Below, piece after piece: positions 1 to 8,770 of a stretch of DNA of 39,763 nucleotides; the first letter of the stretch is position 1, and every line of letters starts with the position of its first letter. The notes under the pieces were generated by a model that ran no database searches, was not told where the DNA came from, and saw only the letters and a program-made list of their open reading frames with translations. The position numbers and the translations under genes are program-made. The DNA is from Fragilaria crotonensis (taxonomy: Eukaryota; Bacillariophyta; Fragilariophyceae; Fragilariales; Fragilariaceae), in NCBI GenBank assembly GCA_022925895.1, contig JAKSYS010000592.1:1-39763 (forward strand), given 5' to 3'.

Positions 1-103
1 ACGAACTTGCGAGCAAGGCGCTTAGGTCCTACACCCAAGGCAACGAAACAGAAGATCAAGAGTTGCATGCAGGTTCTGCAGAAGCGAGCCAGTTCCCTTC
101 GAA

Positions 104-1024
104 ATGCAAATCGCAAACGAAGTAAATCTGCTGAATCAGACCGACCCGATACTGCGAAGGGTCGCAGCACTTACGACGACAGCGGATGCGAGCTCGGAGG
201 AGATTGGCATTGCGGCGATACGAACTGGAGATGTGACTTCCGATGTAACCCCAGAAAATGTGGCACGACGCTGGATGGTTGGATTAGAGACGGCAAAGAA
301 CTCCTTGAAGGTGACCACCCAACAAGGAATCCGGTCGATACCGAATCCAGCGACGCGACGTTTTAAAACTCAGATGGCACATCTGCGCTATCCAAGGTTG
401 AGGGGGATGTTTTACGCCGACATAATGGAACCGAAGATCAAATCAATTGATTCGCAACGATATGCTCACATTATTGGGAATGGCCGGGGATACACGAAGG
501 CTTACCCGATGGAGCGTAAGAACGAGTCAATCTATGCGCTAGATGATTTTGTCAAGAAAGTGGGAATTCCAGTATTGTTGTGCGATAACGACGCCACAAT
601 GGAAGGATGGGGCGAGTGGAAGAAGAGGATCCGGAAGTATTCAATTGATCCGAAGTACACGGAACCCTATTCACCGTTTCAGAACAAGGCTGAATTGGAC
701 ATCAGAGAGTTGAAGAGGATGATCCGAAGATTCCAAGACAAGACGCGATCACCAAGAAGACTCTGGAATTATCTCGTCAACCTTTGCGCAAGGATCAGAT
801 CCTTCGTTGCGGGACACATCCGGATCTACAAGGACGCTCTGCCTTCGAACAGGTCCATGGGTGGACACCAGATATTTCGCTCTACGTTATGCATGGTTGG
901 TACGAAGTTATTTCACCTCGACAATGACAACGAGCGGAAGTTGGCATGCTGGTTAGGGCCAGCAGAAGATTATGGTGGCGGGGACGCAGCGTTCCTGTTA
1001 CCGAAGTCGGCAAAGCCATCGTGA
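104..1024 (+). pseudogene. Copia A integrase region (partial pol)
   Basis: This is the integrase of a copia polyprotein, which inserts retrotransposon cDNA into nuclear DNA. A pre-integrase stretch (WMVGLETAKNSLK) is followed by the catalytic core: first Asp in FYADIMEPK, second in LLCDNDATMEGW, and Glu in YSPFQNKAELDI, in the order of a D,D35E triad. The C-terminal part (LACWLGPAEDYGGGDA) matches the end of the integrase in element C. The frame is lost near 1000-1024, because homologous sequence continues in another frame (KAIVRSTFWALTPDE, about 1008 onward). The ATG at 104 is only the first Met of the fragment. The true polyprotein starts upstream of the window. Confidence 0.82.
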
Positions 1025-2010
1025 GGAGCACGTTCTGGGCCCTAACACCTGATGAACGTGCAGATCGAAGGGAGGAGATCGCGGAATTGTTGGAATCGAT
1101 AGAAGAGAAGATAGGGATAAGCGGACAAACGAGGAGGTGGCGGAAGAGCTTGGTGAAAATCAGTTTCCCTGGTTGACATCTTCGGGGACTTGAATGACGC
1201 AACGGAGGACGGAGGAGAATTCCGACGCTCCGACGCTGATGATTATACCCGGAGGCTTTTGATCAGTACTTAACTGCTGAGATAGTAACCGACCGCGGCG
1301 GAGATATCCTTCGCGGCACCGTGAAAAGCCGAAAAGAGATCATGACGGAAAGCCAATTGATCGTCAAACCCAAATCCTTTATTGATTCCCGCGAATACCT
1401 TGTGTGTTTCGAGGACGGGACGGAGGAGACATACACTGCGAATCTAATTGCTGAGTGTTTATACTCGCAAATAGATGACGATGGTCGACGCTTGCAAGTG
1501 ATGCAGGAGATCGTTGACCACGAAAGAGTCATAGTGCGCTACGAGAGGACGAGGCGTACTACTCTACCAAGACTGGACCGAAACCAAAGAGAACGACAAA
1601 GGGCTGGCGCCTATTAGTCGAATGGAAAGACGGTTCCAGTACTTGGGTACCGCTGGCAGATTTAAAGGACTCTTACCCAGTTCAAGTTGCCGACTACGCC
1701 GTTACAAACAACCTGTCAAACGAACCAGCGTTCCGATGGTGGGTTCCATTTGTACTCAAGAAACGAGAAAGGATTCTAAAAAAGGTCAAGTCGAAATATT
1801 GGTCGGTTTCACACAAATACGGATTAGAACTCCCGAAAAGTGTCGCCCATGCGTTAGCGATCGACAAGAGAACGGGAACGGATTTCTGGACGAAGGCGAT
1901 CGAAAAGAGATTCGGAACGTTTTCCTGCATTCGAGTTTATCGAAGACGACGACACAAAAGTTCCACCTGGGTACGAGTTCGTTGATACATATTTTGTCTT
2001 CGACATCAAA
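1025..2010 (+). pseudogene. Copia A integrase-RT linker, broken into several frames
   Basis: This stretch is the acidic, poorly conserved linker between integrase and reverse transcriptase. It is readable only in pieces in different frames. Piece 1321-1617 holds DSREYLVCFEDGTEETYTAN and NLIAECLYSQIDDDGRRLQ, which align with element C at 4770-4900 (DTREYQVEFPDGSTATYAAN). Around 1790-1920 another frame reads KSKYWSVSHKYGLELPKSVA and AIDKRTGTDFW, matching C at 5160-5280. At least three frame changes are needed to read through. No separate gene is expected here. Confidence 0.7.
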
Positions 2011-2502
2011 ATGGACCTTACTAGAAAGGCCAGATTGGTAGCGCGAGGCAATATGACCGAGGCAACGAAGGAACAAACGTTTGCGTCTGTCGTGAGCAGA
2101 GATACGGTGAGACTCTTCTTCCTCTTGGCCGCTCTCAACGATTTAGACCTCTTGTCGTGTGATATTCAAAATGCTTACCTGGCGGCACCGAATAAGGAAA
2201 AGGTGTGGACTAAGTTTACTGATCAATTAGGACCTGAGTACAATGGTAAAAGAGCTATAATCGCGAAAGCTCTCTATGGCTTAAGATCGAGCGGAAGATC
2301 GTTTCGCGACTACTTGGCTAAGAATTTAAGGGAACTGGGCTTCGCGTCGTCGAAAGCTGACCCTGATCTGTGGATGAAAGCGGCGGTCAAACCGAACGGG
2401 GACAAAGTCTACGAGTACGTCATATCGTACGTGGACGACTTGATTTTTCAAGGAATAGATCCGAGGGCTTTATGGATGCCCTGGGACAGCGTTTTACCTT
2501 GA
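2011..2502 (+). pseudogene. Copia A reverse transcriptase, N-terminal half
   Basis: This is the reverse transcriptase (RVT_2 type) of a copia polyprotein. It opens with MDLTRKARLVARGN and carries the conserved block CDIQNAYLAAPNKEKVW, which contains the first catalytic Asp. KALYGLRSSGRSFRDYLA follows, then the catalytic box SYVDDLIF (YVDD). The Met at 2011 is internal. Upstream sequence in another frame (GYEFVDTYFVFDIK, about 1968-2010) belongs to the same domain. The frame ends early at 2502 in an apparent indel: one frame over, the text continues as FMDALGQRFTLKPG and joins the next segment. Confidence 0.85.
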
Positions 2503-2533
2503 AGCCGGGAGCATTAAAGAACCAGATACTTAT

Positions 2534-3514
2534 TTGGGCGTTGACATAAAGAAATTCCGTATCCCAGATTCTGACGAGCCCGATAAGGTGCGGTGGGCGT
2601 TCGAGTCAACTTCATACGTGAAGAAGGCGATCGCCGACCTGAAAAAGGAACTTGAAGATGCCGATCTCAGACTGTTGCCAAATGCAAAGACTCCGCTGGC
2701 AAGTGGATACCGGCCTGAGTTAGACCTTTCAGCGGAGTTGGGGAGCAAACAATTGAACTACTATCAAGGTTTGATTGGCGTCCTCAGATGGATTTGCGAA
2801 ATTGGGAGGATTGATGTTTTGATGCCGGTGTCGTTAATGTCGCGGTACTTGGTATCGGCACGACAAGGACATTTAGAACAAGTCTTCCATATTTTTGCAT
2901 ACTTAAAGCATCATCCGAGATCGACAATGGTGTTCGACGATACGATCCCGACATTCCGAGGTGAGCGATTCGTCAAATGTGACTGGTCCGAGTTCTACCC
3001 CGACGCAGCCGAAGCAATACCCGAAAACATGCCGACGCCACGTGGAAAGGATGTCACAATGTCATGTTTCGTGGATGCTGACCACGCAGGGTGTAGAGAG
3101 ACAAGGAGGTCACATTCAGGGATCTTAATATTCGTTAATCGAGCGCCGATACTTTGGTTTTCCAAGAGGCAGAATACGGTCGAGGCGTCTACGTATGGTT
3201 CAGAGTTACTTGCAATGCGACTATCGATTGAGATGATAGAGGGACTACGTTACAAACTGCGGATGATGGGTGTTCCGCTAACCGAGGAATGCTCCGTGTT
3301 TTGTGATAATTCGGCAGTTGTGACTAATTCCCGACCTGAATCGACACTCAAGAAGAAGCACGCTGCAATTAACTTTCACCGCGTACGCGAAGCGATTGCT
3401 GCCGGGACCATCAGGGTGGCAAAAGAAAACACACAGACGAACTTGGCAGATATCTTGACAAAGTTAATGCCAGGACCGAAGATGAAGGAGTTGTTGCATA
3501 ACATACTCTGGTAA
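2534..3514 (+). pseudogene. Copia A RT C-terminus and RNase H
   Basis: This piece continues the RT from the thumb and connection region (YLGVDIKKFRIPDSDEP at the start, LNYYQGLIGVLRWICEIGRI near residue 75) into the RNase H domain. The RNase H acidic residues are visible in CFVDADHAGC (Asp), STYGSELLAM (Glu) and VFCDNSAVVTNS (Asp). The block ADILTKLMPGPKMKELLHN is the usual copia C-terminus and ends in TAA at 3514. It is nearly collinear with element C 13197-14114, showing that A and C belong to one family. It is intact within this frame and separated from the RT half by one or two single-base shifts near 2450-2530. Confidence 0.88.
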
Positions 3515-3697
3515 TCGACGACCAACACCCGGGGACACGAATTGGGTAGTCGCGATATAATGGTAACTGTCCATCGAAAACAGTAGGTGACCGTCGCAGG
3601 GTTATATATGTTAACGACGTAGCCGGGGCCTCTGTCGATCGGTTCAGGAAGTGTGATTCGCCTCTGATTCAGGAACTTAATTCAGAGTCGCGGGGAC

Positions 3698-3915
3698 TGT
3701 TGATATTACAAGCTACCGGTACTGTATCATTCAGGATGCTATGAATCATGTATCAAGTATCAAGTACCATTATACGGTACTACATCTGCACAGTACGACT
3801 CGGGATTGAAGGATGACTCCGAACAAGGTAATGCTCACTTTTCTATGTTTTAGATAATTCATAACTGAATCAAGACATGCTTTCCTGCAAGGATGATCTA
3901 CTTGTAGGATTAACA
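3698..3915 (+). repeat. Putative 3' LTR of copia A
   Basis: The segment begins TGTTGATATT just after a polypurine tract and ends ATTAACA, giving a short imperfect terminal inverted repeat. This predicts a 218-bp LTR. The matching 5' LTR is outside the window, so the end is inferred from the TG...CA rule and from the resumption of element C coding sequence right after it. CTGGG at 3916-3920 would be the right-hand target duplication. The interior is rich in ATCAAGTA and GTAC words. Confidence 0.6.
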
Positions 3916-4886
3916 CTGGGGTTCCGGGTTGGCTGATTTCGGATGGCGCCTTGGAACAGCGAACGAGACACTGGCAGGACGTCGTCCGCGACTATCAGAT
4001 TCGCCAGACGCTGACGGAGCCCTATAGCCCGTGGCAGAATAAGGCGGAGAGTTCCATTCGCGCTATCAAACGTGGAATTCGGCGGTTCATGCAAGCTGAA
4101 GGATCACCAAAGCGAACTTGGTGCTTCTGCGGCGAATGGTACGCTGGAACGAGGAGACTGACGGCGCATGATACGCCGGTTTTGAATGGTCGAGTTCCGG
4201 CAGAGAGGGTGGATGGTGACACGCCCGACATCTCGATGTACGTCCAGTTCAGTTGGTACCAATGGGTACATTACATGGACCATGACGGAGAGGTGAAGCT
4301 TGGTCGCTGGTTGGGACCGGCAAGAGGGATTGGGAGCGGCAACTGCCATTGGGTATTGCCAATCTCCTGCCGTCCAATCGCAAGGTCAACGGTCTTCCTG
4401 ATCGGGGACGAGATCGAGCGAATGCAGCACACGATTGAGGCAAAGGAACGCTTCGACGAAAAGGTGCAAGACAAGATCGGCGACAGTAAACGCCAATCTG
4501 AGGTTGATGACGACTTCGATGGGTTGTTTCCATCGATCGAGGAAGTTCAGGAAGCGGAACGAGATGCGGACGACGACCTCGAACCGTTCGAACCCGAGTC
4601 AACCAGGAAGGATGCAGATGACTACACGCCCGAGTCGATGGACGAATACATCTCGGCAAGCGTGCTTCTGCCACGTGGCGAAGACGTGGTGCGCGCGAAG
4701 GTTGTTGGTCGGATGCACGGGAGGGACGGTAATCCACTCGGTATGCGGCACTCGAATCCGATCTTGGACACACGGGAGTACCAGGTTGAGTTTCCAGATG
4801 GATCGACTGCGACGTATGCCGCGAATGTGATTGCGAAAACTTATATTCACAAGTGGACGACGAGGGTCGCCACTTTGCCATTTTAA
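3916..4886 (+). pseudogene. Copia C integrase C-terminal part
   Basis: The frame is open from the A insertion point (GVPGWLISDGALE, with the second catalytic Asp in SDGA) to a stop at 4886. The third catalytic acid lies in YSPWQNKAESSIRAIKRGI, and the integrase tail LGRWLGPARGIGSGNCHWVL follows. After it comes an acidic linker (EVDDDFDGLF, AERDADDDLEPFEPES) and the block DTREYQVEFPDGSTATYAAN shared with A. The last residues (YIHKWTTRV...) are out of frame relative to the A homologue (LYSQVDDEG in another frame), so a single-base shift lies near 4845. The N-terminal integrase half is left of the window. Confidence 0.82.
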
Positions 4887-5365
4887 AAGAGATCACCGAC
4901 CACAAGAAAGATGGATCGGCACTGTCAAAGGACGACGGTTTCATCGAGAACCGCCATGGCAGCGTCGTCCCAAGTTGACGACGAGGGGTTGGAAACTCTG
5001 GTCTCTTGGAAGACGGCGCAGCACGGATTGGATTCCGTTAAAGGACTTGAAAGAAGCGAACCTGCCGAGGTGGCGGGAGTACGCGGTCGCCACAAGATTG
5101 CAGAAGAACCTGCATTCGCTTGCAGTGAGATGTACTTCGCCGGCGAGATCGTAATCAAGAAGGTGAAGTCCACCAAGTATTGGTTGCGGTCGCACAAGTA
5201 TGGCGTCGAACTGCCGAAGACTGTGGCGGAGGCGTTGGCGATCGATCGCAGAACGGGGACTACCTTTTGGCGCGATGCCATCGAGAAAGAAATGAAGAAC
5301 GTGATGGTGGCATTCGAGTTCAGCGACGATCCAAGTCCGCCGGTTGGTTACGCGAAGGCGACATG
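4887..5365 (+). pseudogene. Copia C linker to start of RT, frameshifted
   Basis: Homology to copia A continues in changing frames. LYSQVDDEGRHFAIL and EITDHKKDG occur in one frame (4847-4920) and GWKLWSLGRRRSTDWIPL in another. KKVKSTKYWLRSHKYGVELP and AIDRRTGTTFWRDAIEKEM follow in a third (to 5365). The last codons before element B are VGYAKATC, the RT entry. At least two indels are needed. The region has no function of its own. Confidence 0.72.
5361..5365. repeat. Target-site duplication ACATG, left of element B
   Basis: ACATG precedes the TG of the left LTR of B and recurs at 12581-12585 after the terminal CA. Removing B and one copy restores the collinear RT reading of element C. Five base pairs is the usual duplication size for copia integrases. 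Confidence 0.9.
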
Positions 5366-5768
5366 TGTGAGACCCTCCCTAGTACGGCGGCTCCACAAAC
5401 AGTGACTCGCTTGGGAGTCGGGTTAGGACAAAGCCGTCGCAATGAAGAGGAACGAACGCAGAAGCAAGAAGGCACGACGCGTGGCGATGTCGATATCGAA
5501 CGTGTGATGGGTGATGTGTTGGCGTTCGTGTTGTGGCTAAGTATATCCTTCGGCCTCTTCACCCTTACGATCAAATGGACCGGCAAGAATGCGATTGAGG
5601 GAATAAAGGATTATATTAGAAGTTGTGTGCCGATGGAGTACATCGGCCTTAAGCTAAATTAGTCGGAGTTGCGCATTTGATAGCGCATCAGCATCGACCG
5701 TAGATAGTCGACCGTGCGCAGTAGACAGTAGCACGGTGTCATGGAGATATATAGAATATGCACTGACA
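5366..5768 (-). repeat. 3' LTR of copia B
   Basis: This 403-bp LTR begins TGTGAGACCC and ends CACTGACA on the plus strand. It is base-for-base identical to 12178-12580. Read in element orientation it starts TGTCAGTGCA. A TATATA-like stretch (about 5749-5757) and short direct repeats (GCGCAT twice, CGACCGTAGATAGTCGACCG) lie in the U3 side. Small open frames inside are duplicated in both LTRs and are not genes. Confidence 0.95.
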
Positions 5769-5782
5769 CACTCCCCCATTGT
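5769..5782 (-). promoter_or_regulatory. Polypurine tract of copia B
   Basis: On the minus strand AATGGGGGAGTG lies directly before the 3' LTR (TGTCAGTG). This is the expected place and composition for the plus-strand DNA primer. Confidence 0.7.
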
Positions 5783-5833
5783 GAGCATAGGTCGCAATGA
5801 GCAAACAGAAGTGCATCGGGAAGAGAAGAGAGA

Positions 5834-6442
5834 TTAGGGCGACATTGGTGCCCAGGGAGCGCCATAGTGACCCATGAGACGACGGACATGACGATGGTGC
5901 AAGGTGGAGCCGAGTGACTTTGTCAAGGAGTCCGCAGAATTGACGACGCCAGGGATATGAGAGAGAACAATTTCTCCATTAGCCTTCCATTCTTGCAGAG
6001 CGAAGTGCTGAATGTCGATATGGCGCGCACGTGGCGTTGGACGACTTGCGTTCACCATGAGGATGGCAGCGGCGTTATCTTCAAACAGGGTCGTCGGTTC
6101 GAGCTGTGGATAACCGAGTTCGAGAAGTATGGACCGCAAGTATTTCGCAATCTTGGCGGCGTGAACGGCAGCGAGGAATTCCGCCTCAGTGGAACTCGTG
6201 GAGACCGTCGATTGTATCTTGGATTTATACGCCAAGGGACCACCGCCGAGCATGAAAACGAGACCGGTGATTGAGCGACGTGTAGTCAGATCGGTAGCGT
6301 GCGCGGCATCCACGTATCCGGCGAGTTCGGTAGGCGACTGTGGTTGCGGGAAAACAGGAGAGATGGATCGGATGGCAGAGGTTGGAAAACGCCGGGCGGA
6401 AGCGATGTAATGAGAGTGCGTCGCCAATAGAACAAACCCCAA
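5834..6442 (-). CDS. Copia B RNase H, end of pol
   Basis: Ribonuclease H domain that degrades the RNA strand of the RNA-DNA hybrid. Acidic residues lie in AGYVDAAHATD (Asp), TSSTEAEFLAAV (Glu) and LFEDNAAAILMVN (Asp). The C-terminal block HIDIQHFALQEWKANGEIVL, followed by ADSLTKSLG, is the usual copia ending. The stop is at 5834, 65 nt from the 3' LTR. The apparent start is internal to the polyprotein. Confidence 0.9.
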   Translation of the reverse strand: MGFVLLATHSHYIASARRFPTSAIRSISPVFPQPQSPTELAGYVDAAHATDLTTRRSITGLVFMLGGGPLAYKSKIQSTVSTSSTEAEFLAAVHAAKIAKYLRSILLELGYPQLEPTTLFEDNAAAILMVNASRPTPRARHIDIQHFALQEWKANGEIVLSHIPGVVNSADSLTKSLGSTLHHRHVRRLMGHYGAPWAPMSP

Positions 6443-7361
6443 TTTTCGTCATACGAAGATATCGCGCTACGCGTCGTAGGGCATCGTAGTGGACTTTAGC
6501 CGGATGATCGGAGAAACGAGCGAGCGTTGTGACTGCATATCCAATGTCCGGTCGAGCGACGACATATGCGTAAATTAACGCGCCCAGGACACTTCGGTAG
6601 GAAAACCCAGCAGCCGTTTCAAGGTCACGGGATTCGGCAGTGTCATCACGAGGCGCAGTGGCGTAATCATCAAACATTTGTTGTGTTGTTGATGCGGCAA
6701 GAGGTTCAATTGGCTTCTCGTCAGCCTCACGTGATCCGGAAGATGACCAACCATAGTGCGCGAGCAGTTTGTCGATGTAAGACTCGCATGTGATCTTGAT
6801 ATATCGATCACATTGTTCGACGTCGACGCCATTGAAAGAATCCAAAACACCTTCGTCACGAAGATCGATACCGTCCTCAGAGCAGATGATGCGCACAAGG
6901 TCTCTGATCGCGTCGGGATTGACACAACCGATGGCCAAGTCATCGACTTGGCGACAGATGAGCATGCGATGGCCTTTGTAGACGCCTTGGTAGAGACTTC
7001 GCTCATGGGTTGTTGAAGTGAAGCCATGACGAGCGATGACGGAATTCACAAACTTCTCCCAAAGCGCGCCAGATTCCGGATGACCTTGAAGGGCATGTTG
7101 GACAGGGAGCACCATGTCACGAGAGATGGCAACCTCGTATCGAGCAAGATACCAATCGGCATACTGGTCGTCGATGACAACGAAAGTCGGTTGATTCGGT
7201 GGCGGTGAGTTCGCGTATGCGTTCGTTGCATCCACTTTTAAACTGACGAAGCCCTCGTGGGCACACAAGGCAAAGAAAAGACGCATGCAAGGTTGTTCGA
7301 TACAACTAGAGTAGGTGTTAGCCAACTTTAGTTGAGGTGCCGCACAGGGGATCCGTCGCAA
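6430..7361 (-). CDS. Copia B reverse transcriptase
   Basis: RVT_2-type reverse transcriptase. The first block is SLKVDATNAYANSPPP, with the first catalytic Asp. It is followed by VQHALQGHPESGALWEKFVN and the catalytic box CRQVDDLAIG. This has Gln where most copia RTs have Tyr (YVDD), and the two Asp are kept. The thumb and connection region (FNGVDVEQCDRYIKITCESY, VLGALIYAYVVARPDIGYAV) is complete. The same frame runs on to 6225 but is out of phase after MTK near 6440, where one A too many in an AAAA run separates it from RNase H. Confidence 0.88.
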
Positions 7362-8770
7362 CAGTTTCTCGCCTTGCGAGTGCCATCACCTTTGATGGCG
7401 TAGTTCCAATGTTGACGAAGGACAATCGCATCTTTTGGTGCGGGGACAGGGGCACCATACATTTCCTGCTTTGCCATTGAGTCAAGCTGTTTGAATTCAG
7501 CAGCTTGCCACTCTTTCCAATTGGGAAGACGTCGGAGTTTACGTCGCGTGAAACTCCCAAGGCCTTGTTCTTCGGATGTTCCATGAGTCGTTGTGTTGAG
7601 CGATCGCAGCAGAAGCTGTACATGGTCATCATCGAGTTCGTCGGTATTGTCATGACGAGCGACATCATCGTCGATGGACTCTGCCGTCGAAGGTGAAGAG
7701 TTGATCAACGAGATGGTGCGAAGCTGATCAACCGACAGATGAAGCGGCTGGTCGAGATGTCGATCGGCGACGGGGATGTATCGGTCGGGAGCGAACACGA
7801 TCTTGAAGGACGGTGCGTCGGAAGCCACAGCGGCGTGGAGGGCATCCAGGATGGACGCCGCGGTGAACACGGCCACGTCGTTGATTGAAACGACGAAGGC
7901 GCCGATATACTTTCGACGAACATTTCGGATCCGAGAGGCAGTGGTGTTTGGTATTACTCCAGAGACAAAGCCTCGTTTCCGAATATGACATTCTTTGATC
8001 TCGAAGCCGAGGCTGGGATGCTCACAAGAAATGTGAGGGGACAGTTCATCGAGGCGGTCGAAAGGATCGTCGGAAACATCCAAGTTGAGGAGCGGGAGGT
8101 CTAAACGATCAGGTTCGATGACGCCATCGTCGGCCAGGTTCCGTAGAAGCTTTACGTTCGGAGGCGGCTCACTAAGATCGTTCATTCCTTCGTCGAAGCG
8201 CGCATGGGTGGCAGTCTTGACGGTTGAGCTGGCAAGGTCGAAGTAGTACATGACCTTCAGGGAGCGCGAGTAGCCAAGGAAGGTGCCGAGTCGAGAGTTG
8301 GGAACGACGCGACCGTAGCGAGCGGTTGTTGGGCGCACGTGCATACGACATCCGAATGTCCGAAGCTTTGCCAGGTTGGGGAGCGGAGCGCCACACATTT
8401 CGTATGGGCTCGACGGTCGGTCGCCATGGGGAACAAAGTTGTAGAGTCGGATGTAATGGTAGAATGCATATGGCCAGAAGTTTGGTTGTAGATTCGCGCC
8501 AGAAAGCATGGCACGAAGTGCATCGCCGATTGTCTGGTGTGGTCGTTCGCCAGGTCCATTTTGGTGTGACGAGTCGGGACCAGTAAGCTCAACTGCGTAG
8601 CCAAAGTTCGCAAAGGTACGGTGAATGTCGCGACATTTGCCGAGTTCGCCACCCCCCATCCATGCGAACATACTTGTCTGGACAATTAGGAGCATTGCTG
8701 GCAAGCCAGCTATTGATCCAATCGACGGGAGGAGCCTTTGTTGGGAAGGCACGACCGAATATACGGCCAC
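7328..8770 (-). CDS. Copia B integrase core, PDZ-like linker and RT entry
   Basis: From about residue 40 this frame carries integrase: GELGKCRDIHRTFANFGY, then the catalytic Glu in SSHQNGPGERPHQTIGDALR, and the copia integrase tail LRTFGCRMHVRPTTARYGR and LGTFLGYSRS. Residues about 250-345 read HPSLGFEIKEC, GFVSGVIPN, GAFVVSINDVAVFT and SFKIVFAPDR, a pattern resembling a PDZ fold. RT begins at LPNWKEWQAAEFKQLDSMAKQ and continues to HWNYAIKGDGTRKARNCCDG. The first 38 residues are out of frame, because a run of six G near 8655 shifts the reading. The frame ends at 7328 where a four-C run shifts it again. Integrase positions are clear. The PDZ assignment is a pattern judgement only. Confidence 0.85.
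   Translation of the reverse strand: MAVYSVVPSQQRLLPSIGSIAGLPAMLLIVQTSMFAWMGGGELGKCRDIHRTFANFGYAVELTGPDSSHQNGPGERPHQTIGDALRAMLSGANLQPNFWPYAFYHYIRLYNFVPHGDRPSSPYEMCGAPLPNLAKLRTFGCRMHVRPTTARYGRVVPNSRLGTFLGYSRSLKVMYYFDLASSTVKTATHARFDEGMNDLSEPPPNVKLLRNLADDGVIEPDRLDLPLLNLDVSDDPFDRLDELSPHISCEHPSLGFEIKECHIRKRGFVSGVIPNTTASRIRNVRRKYIGAFVVSINDVAVFTAASILDALHAAVASDAPSFKIVFAPDRYIPVADRHLDQPLHLSVDQLRTISLINSSPSTAESIDDDVARHDNTDELDDDHVQLLLRSLNTTTHGTSEEQGLGSFTRRKLRRLPNWKEWQAAEFKQLDSMAKQEMYGAPVPAPKDAIVLRQHWNYAIKGDGTRKARNCCDGSPVRHLN

Larger units (their letters stand above)
1..3915 (+). mobile_element. Ty1/copia (CoDi-like) retrotransposon A, 3' part
   Basis: The pol domains run integrase, linker, RT, RNase H on the plus strand, which is the copia order. 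The 5' end (gag, 5' LTR) lies left of the window. A purine-rich tract (CGCGGGGAC, 3689-3697) precedes TG at 3698, read here as the start of the 3' LTR. The LTR probably ends at 3915 (ATTAACA), whose reverse complement nearly matches the LTR start TGTTGAT. Integrase codons of another copia element resume directly afterwards, so A is an insertion inside element C. The 183 bp between the pol stop and the LTR (3515-3697) are non-coding. Several frame breaks make this copy look inactive as sequenced. Confidence 0.85.

Noticed and set aside
4249-4944. 231-codon minus-strand frame opposite the C integrase
   Set aside because: It is Ser/Arg/Pro-rich text antisense to a clear integrase frame, a shadow of the real coding strand.
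5366-5768. Small open frames in the LTRs of B (both strands, present again at 12178-12580) as possible genes
   Set aside because: They lie wholly inside identical LTRs, have no family features and are duplicated only because the LTR is.
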